From Adiantum capillus-veneris (lineage: Eukaryota > Streptophyta > Polypodiopsida > Polypodiales > Pteridaceae): a stretch of 64,000 nt of DNA. Both the position numbers and the translations under genes were made by a program. Each line of letters opens with the position of its first letter. Position 1 is the stretch's first letter. Under the pieces are notes generated by a model that saw only the letters and a program-made list of their open reading frames with translations, had not been told where the DNA came from and did no database searches. The DNA is taken from the NCBI GenBank assembly GCA_014529385.2, contig CM043966.1:93261087-93325086 (forward strand), in the 5' to 3' direction. Positions 57,993 through 64,000 of the stretch are shown in pieces.

Positions 57993-58290
57993 TGTAACAG
58001 ACTTGGACACTCCAAGTCAAGAATCAACCGCGACAGCACCAAATAACCACTTCAAAACAATTCACAGATCACAATAGATTTGCACTGGCCCGGCGGAGTT
58101 CCGTGCCTAGAGATATTGGCCCCAAAGACTGGCGCCCCTTTCGGTATTTCTTTTTGTATTAATCAATCATCAAAGTACAAGAGAGCGGTTAGGGTTTCAC
58201 TCTCAGACTCTGCGTCCAGATGCTCTGAGAAGTGAAGCCCTCACCACTTATTTAGAGATACAAGGGATGCCCAAAAGCAGAGCCCCAAAA
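57993..58290 (-). repeat. Reverse-oriented gypsy LTR, R/U5 part
   Basis: On the reverse strand: GAAATACCGAAAGGGGCGCC, GGGGCCAATATCTCTAGG, then GGAACTCCGCCGGGCC, ending in GGACTTGGAGTG-like text and CTGTTACA at 57993. It follows the Gyp-2 protease, so it may be its 3' LTR after loss of RT and integrase. Confidence 0.5.
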
Positions 58291-58619
58291 GCTTTTTAAA
58301 ATAAAAAGCATCAGTTCTCTCTCTCTCTTAGAGAGTCTTTTCTCTTTTTTTATAAAAAAAAGCAAAATTCGCGTCGCTCATCATTTTTCAAAAAAAAAAA
58401 ATCAGCCTCCGCGATTTCCGGAAATCATTGAAACTAGTATTAAAACTAGAGTCAAACATTTCAAATCGGCACCAAGACAGATTCAAAATAGATACCATCC
58501 ATTTCAAATAAAGTTTCAAACAAGACTTTCTCAAACAAAGTTCAAAAGTATCTAACTATAAAACAACTAGAGAGTTCATTTAGGATTTTGTTCGGACAAC
58601 CGAACTTTGAGGGCGACTG
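58291..58619. other. Gap between Gyp-2 protease and LTR
   Basis: AT-rich with CT and A runs. No coding sequence: it marks where the rest of pol has been lost. Confidence 0.45.
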
Positions 58620-59800
58620 GCTTGCCCTTCTGCATCATAGTGATGGTTCAGTTCCGGACTTGGAGAGTCGCATCATTCTTGTCATGCCAAGGCATGCCTA
58701 ATAGAACGTCACAATTGCCCAACTTCATGATGTGGAAATCAGCTTTTCCATGATAATCTTGAATAGTCACTGGAAGAGCACCAATGAGCGGTACTACTTT
58801 CTGAGTTTGCCCTGTGGCTAGCTCAGCTTCAATTTCTCCACCCTCTGCATCATAATCAAAGTGCATCTGCTTTAAGAATTCTAGATGGATGAAGTTCTCT
58901 GTAGCTCTGGGGTCAAAGAAAATAAGGGCTTTGGAACCATTGACTTTGCCATATGCTCCACACAATTCATTTGTACTCTCAAGGCGTATGCCATAAATAT
59001 CAAGAACTAGTCCAATAGCGGGTCTAGCTCTCTTAGCAGGAGGTGGCGTTGGGATTTTGTCGACCGTTGGTGCGGGCGTCCGCTCCTCTGGTCTATCAGT
59101 GTGTTCGGGACAATTAGAATGATTATGCCCTGTTTGAAAGCATCCAAAGCATCGGCCTTCTTATAGTAAGGTGTCTCGTTGTTGAGGCGTCAAACGAGGC
59201 CTTTGCGGTTGATTTTCACGAGACTCTCGAGAATTTGTTCGTTGTTGCCGAGAGTTGTGGTTAGTGGCTAGAGATTCTTCTGTGGTAAACTCTAGCTTTC
59301 CCTTCCTCAGTTTGTAGCCGACCGCGGCATGGTCCATAAGTTCTTGCATGGTAGAGACTTGCTTGGATAGACAATATTCCTGCAATGGTGATGGTAATTT
59401 AATGGTGTATCGCTCGCATTGGGCCTCCAAGGGAACAGATCTAAAGAAGCACACCGGAAGGTACACGTCGAGAAACCTTTGGTTATATTCGTCCATGCTT
59501 TCAGTGGCAAGCATTTTCAAGTTGCCCCACTCTGCCAAAATCCGCACTTCAAACATAGAAGTCATGTAACTACGTACAAAAACTGTCTTGAAAGCTTGCC
59601 AGGTCCTTGGAGCATGCGGTTATGTCGCGATTGAACTCCACCATTGAATAGCATTATCTTTAAGAAATCCCGCTCCTCCAGAAATCTTGGATTCTTCTGT
59701 ATAGTTCCCTAAAGCATAGATGTTGTCGAATTGCTGTAGGAACTACAATGCTTTCTTGCGATCTTTCACCCCGGAAAAAGTGAAAATGTCACGTGACACA
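58620..59800 (-). pseudogene. gag-pro: Gyp-2: gypsy gag and protease pseudogene
   Basis: Reverse strand from about 59800: FSGVKDRKKAL, then NYTEESKISGGAGFLKDNAI and QWWSSIAT with a stop, then AFKTVFVRSYMTSMFEVRIL, the Retrotrans_gag core, with ESMDEYNQRFLDVYLP. Zinc knuckle CFGCFQTGHNHSNC near 59140. Protease text KALIFFDPRATENFIHLEFL with D-P-R for D-S-G, and closing motif CDVLLGMPWHDKNDATL. Protease ends at about 58648. RT, RNase H and integrase are missing; about 350 bp later comes an LTR. The gag is clearly related to Gyp-3 (KKALSFL, QWW). Confidence 0.85.
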
Positions 59801-60649
59801 TCCAACCCTATGTGTCCGTGGACAAGCTACAGCACGACAAGGGTTCAATCAGTCCAGTCAGTCTAGATTAGAAGTGATCTCGCACTTTAGTGAGTCTATT
59901 CGTAGACCGTGCATGCCCAGCCACTTAGTGTAGATGCATATCCTCTGGTTGCACACAACATGATCATCAGTATTCCCACCAGAATCCATTAGAATCAGTT
60001 AGGGGATTTTTCCAGTGCATTTAGCCTATTTTCCCTATTTTTGACATTTTTCACTTATTATTTTCAAGTGACTTTCCAACAAAAGTAGGTAGGGCAATTT
60101 TGCTAAGTTAATATATAAGCAAACCCAAGTTAGCACTTTCTGGCAGAAGAGGCAGAAGGAGCACATGCTCAACAGGCACCTTCTCAGCAAAACCCCAGCA
60201 GGACCATTGGCGTTTTTGGATCTCCATCCTCGCCATACACATGAGCCAACGTTTTCAGCTTGCATCATCGCCAGAAGCCCTCAAAGCCCTGGCGTTTGCA
60301 GATCGCTAGCAGCAGTACCCAAATGCATTAGCATTTTTGGATTTCATCAGTAGCAGACCGAGAACAAGCATAGCGTTTTTACTAACGCTCAACAAGCACG
60401 TAGCGTTTTTGGTTTTCAACCAATCCTCAGCAGAAGGAGATCAGCGTTTTTGGTTTTCAGCCATTGCCGCATCAGAACAGCAGCATTTTCAGCCTTCTTG
60501 GACAACAGACCATTCAGCCCTAGAAGCATTGCAGATACCCCCATTTTCAGCCATAAAAACACAGCCAAAACAGTCATTTTCAGCCACCAAAACAGTCCCA
60601 AAATTCAGCAGATAGAAGACCACAGATTTCAGCCATAAAGTCATCGTCG
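59801..60649. other. LTR-like region with recurring GCGTTTTTGG/CAGCATTTTCAG
   Basis: From about 60205 to 60640 a word like AGCGTTTTTGGTTTTCAGCC recurs at irregular spacing (near 60208, 60330, 60377, 60402, 60441, 60483, 60541, 60578). Frames through it are open on both strands only because of the low complexity. It may be the repeated U3 part of the element whose other part is 60650-60990. Confidence 0.45.
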
Positions 60650-60990
60650 TCGTCATCGGCATAGTCCCAGATTGCATCAGTCCATTGCATCGTCATTGTA
60701 CCACTTAGTGCAATCATAAGTAAACCACTGTCGCCGACGAGAGTGGGGCCTTCGGAGGAGGGTTTTACAATGTCTCTGGTGTCTTCTCTCTCTTCTCTCT
60801 CTATCTCTCAGTCTCATACACTCGCACCCATAATGTCCATTCACTTTGTTTGTGATCATGGCATTCTCTCATTAAGAACGGAAGGCTCTACCTTCCATAA
60901 GAACAAAAGGAACCTTGAGCACAATTCGGAGCACTCATCTTGAGCAAAGCACAAACAATCATTCCGCTGCACCTAATGTCACCAGCGTGT
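60650..60990 (+). repeat. Inverted partner of 55110-55450
   Basis: Forward copy of the shared segment: GGAGGAGGGTTTTACAATG, CTCTCTATCTCTCAGTCTCA, GAACGGAAGGCTCTACCTTC and TTCGGAGCACTCATCTTGAG. The GGAAGG-CTCT-CCTTCC part is an imperfect inverted repeat in both copies. Confidence 0.7.
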
Positions 60991-62218
60991 GACTACTATC
61001 TATCCTTTTTGTTGATTTCTTTCTTATTATCTATTTACTTTCACTTTTTGGAAACACTCCTCGGGAAATCTAACTGCCCTGCATTGCATAGCTAGTGTGG
61101 AACTGTCCAGAGGGAGTCCAGGCCTGAGGGCAAAAGAGCACTAAGGTTAGCCAAAGTGGGGTCATTGACTAGCCAAAGTGGAATCCTTTGCTACAGAGGC
61201 TACATTTCAGTTTTGGGTGTGGCTGCAGTGTACAAAGGGGGTCGGATGACCTAGAAAGATACAATGGCAGCATCTCCTAAAATTTAGGGAACTGCTATTT
61301 TGGGACCTGAAAATGTCTTCGCGTCATTACCTGCAGTTTGACATGGGGATCATTTTGTTACTTTGTGGCCAAGTCAACAGAGGCTGCAGGTGAGATATTT
61401 TTAGACCCGAGGGTCTAAAGCGGGAAAATGCACAAATGAGTGACACTTGGCACTCTGAGGCCAGTTTACTACTTATAGAGAAGGCAAAAACGTGATTTTC
61501 AGCTGTGAGCTCATTTTCAAGTTTCCTGTCATTCACAGGTTAAGAGCTATGGAGTGCTTGCTTTCCCTCCTATGTACAGTGCGGTGCCAGGAGTGATGCC
61601 CTGCACGCTACGCACTGCGCTCTCTCTCCCCTATGGCAGTATGTTATGCCCCTCTAGTGGGCTTTTCATTTGACCAATGTACAGTTGTGTGGGTTCATGC
61701 GCGATTGCCGAGGCAAGAGCCTCTTGCATAGGTACTGGATTAGCTAGCGGCTAATCCCTCGCAGGTATAGGTGAATTCGGATAGGTTTCACGCCAAAAAT
61801 CTCGTCCGATTCAAAGGGCAAGTAGCCCTATAGGTGCGGGAGCTCGAGGACTTGCTACGGATGCGACCGGCACGCGAAACGGAGCCTGAAACAGTAAATT
61901 ACAGCCTGCTGTGTATTTTTGCAGGTTTAGGGTTTTGGCCCTAAACGATCCCTAATTACCCCAGGAGGTTCGGGGACGCGAGGGGACCGTTGTACAGGTG
62001 ATCTGGCGCATTTTCGGGGCTGAAAACAAAGAATTCAGCGTGCTGCAGATTCTCGCCAGGTTTTGCAAAGTGCCCGTATGCGTCGGGAAAGTCAGTGAAT
62101 GCGTGGGAATACTGACTGTGAAGGGTCCTAGTATAGTTATGTTGCCGAAATCGGGGCGGAACAGATGAAATTCAGCCAAGTTTGTGCGGGGCAGCTTGTA
62201 GGGAACCACAGCGTTTAT
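60991..62218 (+). other. Probable LTR or flank of Gyp-3
   Basis: No gene. It leads into a polyadenylation block at 62230 and then gypsy gag, so at least its last part is probably Gyp-3 LTR U3. The LTR start was not identified. Confidence 0.4.
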
Positions 62219-62540
62219 TCCCTCTTCTGAACAATAAAGAAATACCGAAAGGGGCGCCTAAGTTAGGGGCCAATCTGGTGTCCGTCTACTTATACAGGTG
62301 CAATCTAGCAGCCTGTATCCCTCTCCCCTTTGTTGTGTCTTGAAAGTATAGGTAAAGTGGGCGACAAATTGAATGGGTGAAAGCAAATAAGGTTTAAGTC
62401 TAAAGCCCTTTTTGAAAGTACAGGCCAGTTTCATGGTTCCATCGACGGGATTAAATCACTTTTTCCCATAGAAGTGAGCCTTGGTCAGGTTGGGCTTGAA
62501 AACACAGGGGATCATAGACCAGACACAAGGAATTGCAATT
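62219..62540 (+). repeat. Gyp-3 R/U5 block and leader
   Basis: AATAAAGAAATACCG then AAAGGGGCGCC (about 62233-62258), then GGGGCCAATCTGGTGTCCG. The first part is shared with three reverse-oriented LTR pieces in the window. A primer site was not recognised; TGGTGTCCGTC is a weak candidate. Gag begins 280 bp later. Confidence 0.55.
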
Positions 62541-64000
62541 ATGGCTGACAGACCAGATGATGTGACTGAAGAGGTTTCCTCTTCACAAGGTCAACAGACA
62601 CATGAAGTGGGTGAGTCTTCAAGACCACCACAGACGGATATATTCAGGACCCAGTTGGCTAGTGCTGTGGCTATGTTCACACAAGTAATGCAGAACCCGA
62701 GGTTTTTAGCCTTTCTGCAACCTTCTCTTCCGTCTCAGCAAGTTGGGTCACTAGATCATATTCGAAAGCCTGTTAAGGCTCAAGCACAGGTGATTCATAC
62801 TGCAGAGTCAATGGAAACACCTGTACACTTGACGGAGAACATGCAGTCTCCACAACCTGTGCCTAAGGTGCAAGAACAAGTGGCTGAGATGCAAGTCTTT
62901 GCTGTACCAGTTCAGCCCGCCACCTTTCAGCAGCCTATAGCTGGTTCTAATGGGTAGGGAAGCAACCTACAGGCTATACAACAAGTCTTCCCACCACCTT
63001 CAGTACACCCTGGCTATTTTGGAGGTGGATCGGTATTCCAGAGCATGGCTGGTCATGCACCTGGAAATCAGTTTTACACGCGCCATGTATGGTGTCACGG
63101 GCATGCTACCAGGGTTTCAAAGCACTCAGGGTCAATTTGGGATGCCACAGGCAAATTTTGGTATGGCTTGAATTACAAATCAGCAACCAAATATGGCATT
63201 TCCAGATCAACTTAATTGCGGTCAGGGAACACAAATGAACCCTAACAATGTTCCCATGTTTCAGTCACTTCCATATGACAATTTAACGCCGTTGGAGAGG
63301 CCAACTCCGTACAAAGAAGGTGGCAAACGTGTGACATTCACGACCTTTACAGGGTTTGATGACAGGAAGAAGGCTCTCTCATTCCTCTAGCAGTTTGACA
63401 AGGCCTATGCAGGGGGAAACTTTACAGAGGCTTCAAAGGTCCGTAAGGCAGCCACTTTCTTGACAGGGAATGAGAGACAATGGTGGACAACTTTATTGCT
63501 TCAAGGGCAAGCTCCGTCCACATGGATTTACTTCAAGCAGATTTTTGCAGCAACATAGTTATCTGATGACTTTGAAGCAGATGTCATGACAGAATGGCAC
63601 CAGCTTAATGCTGCTACTTGCAAGAATCTGGATGACTACAGTCGGAAGTTTTGGAAAGCTCTACTTCCAGTAACTTCCTATAGGTTTGTGCCATTGACAG
63701 AACAGATTGAAAAATATTGTTGTGGCCTACCCAAAGGATTGAGAAAGTACTGCACGAAGACCAAAGTCACTACTTTGACGCAGCTCATCGAGGTAGCAAA
63801 CACTGGCAATGGTTTGCTCAAGGGAGAAGATTGTGAATTCAATACTGGTGTCAAGGAAGGATCAGCCAAGAAAAATTCAACGAAGAAGTATGTTCCCAAG
63901 GAGGTTCCTAAAGTGACTCAGGAGCCGGCCAACGCAGGGAAAGACAAAGCTACGGTTGAATCAGAAAAGGGACCAGCGAAGAAATGGAAAAGACGTTTTC
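62541..64000 (+). pseudogene. gag: Gyp-3: gypsy gag, cut by the window end
   Basis: ATG at 62541 (MADRPDDVTEEVSSSQ). The N-terminal part is Gln/Pro rich. Stop at 62955, a frameshift near 63090, stops at 63388 and 63556. Core: RVTFTTFTGFDDRKKALSFL, FDKAYAGGNFTEASKVRKAA, TFLTGNERQWWTTLLLQGQA, WHQLNAATCKNLDDYSRKFW and GLPKGLRKYCTKTKVTTLTQ, the Retrotrans_gag domain. A Lys-rich tail follows, with the zinc knuckle and pol expected beyond the window. Related to Gyp-2 but better preserved. Confidence 0.85.

Overview
This is nuclear DNA from a land plant with a large, repeat-rich genome. The evidence is nested Ty1/copia and Ty3/gypsy LTR retrotransposons with tRNA-iMet or tRNA-Asp type primer binding sites, an intron-containing hAT transposon of the DUF659 kind, and many long (GA)n and (GT)n tracts. 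I recognise no host gene, tRNA, rRNA or CRISPR. A fern, lycophyte or gymnosperm would fit the density and the GA arrays, but the sequence does not settle the lineage. Element names (Cop-A to F, Gyp-1 to 5, hAT-1, HL-1/2) are labels for this answer only.

Layout. 1-3237: a decayed retroelement ORF region ending in a polypurine tract and an LTR start. 3345-15774: a copia cluster. It holds a reverse-strand gag (Cop-E), a reverse-strand pol (Cop-D, about 4950-11940) split by a complete forward insertion (Cop-A, 5019-8792), a satellite-like block (11950-12490) and a 5'-truncated forward copy (Cop-F, 13320-15774). 15775-21862: no recognisable gene, with GA-bearing minisatellites. 21959-40697: one full-length gypsy element (Gyp-1) with 579/635-bp LTRs, a perfect 5-bp target duplication (TTGTC) and a tRNA-Asp-type primer site. 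Its gag is interrupted by a 3'-truncated copia (Cop-B). 40812-51172: fragments, two ORF1-only LINE-like units, and a large reverse-strand copia (Cop-C). 51336-54595: a hAT element inserted into the 5' LTR of Cop-C. 54807-64000: gypsy gag/protease remnants in both orientations, LTR pieces and tandem repeats, ending in the gag of a gypsy element cut by the window edge.

How the parts relate. Most pol genes are broken by stops and frameshifts, many explicable by C-to-T change at CAG, CAA or CGA codons. Several also lack catalytic residues. The intact coding sequence is in non-autonomous parts: Cop-A has near-identical LTRs and one open frame with gag, a zinc knuckle, a degenerate protease and an RT tail, but no integrase or RT core. 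Gyp-1 carries an open frame of unknown function near its 3' end.

Most unusual observations: (1) Gyp-1 encodes a second retropepsin-like domain in frame downstream of integrase; (2) Cop-A as a compact gag-carrying non-autonomous element; (3) a duplicated leader motif with hairpin potential in three copia elements; (4) two ORF1-only LINE-like units; (5) a 1.3-kb duplication inside Gyp-1 with template-switch-like junctions.
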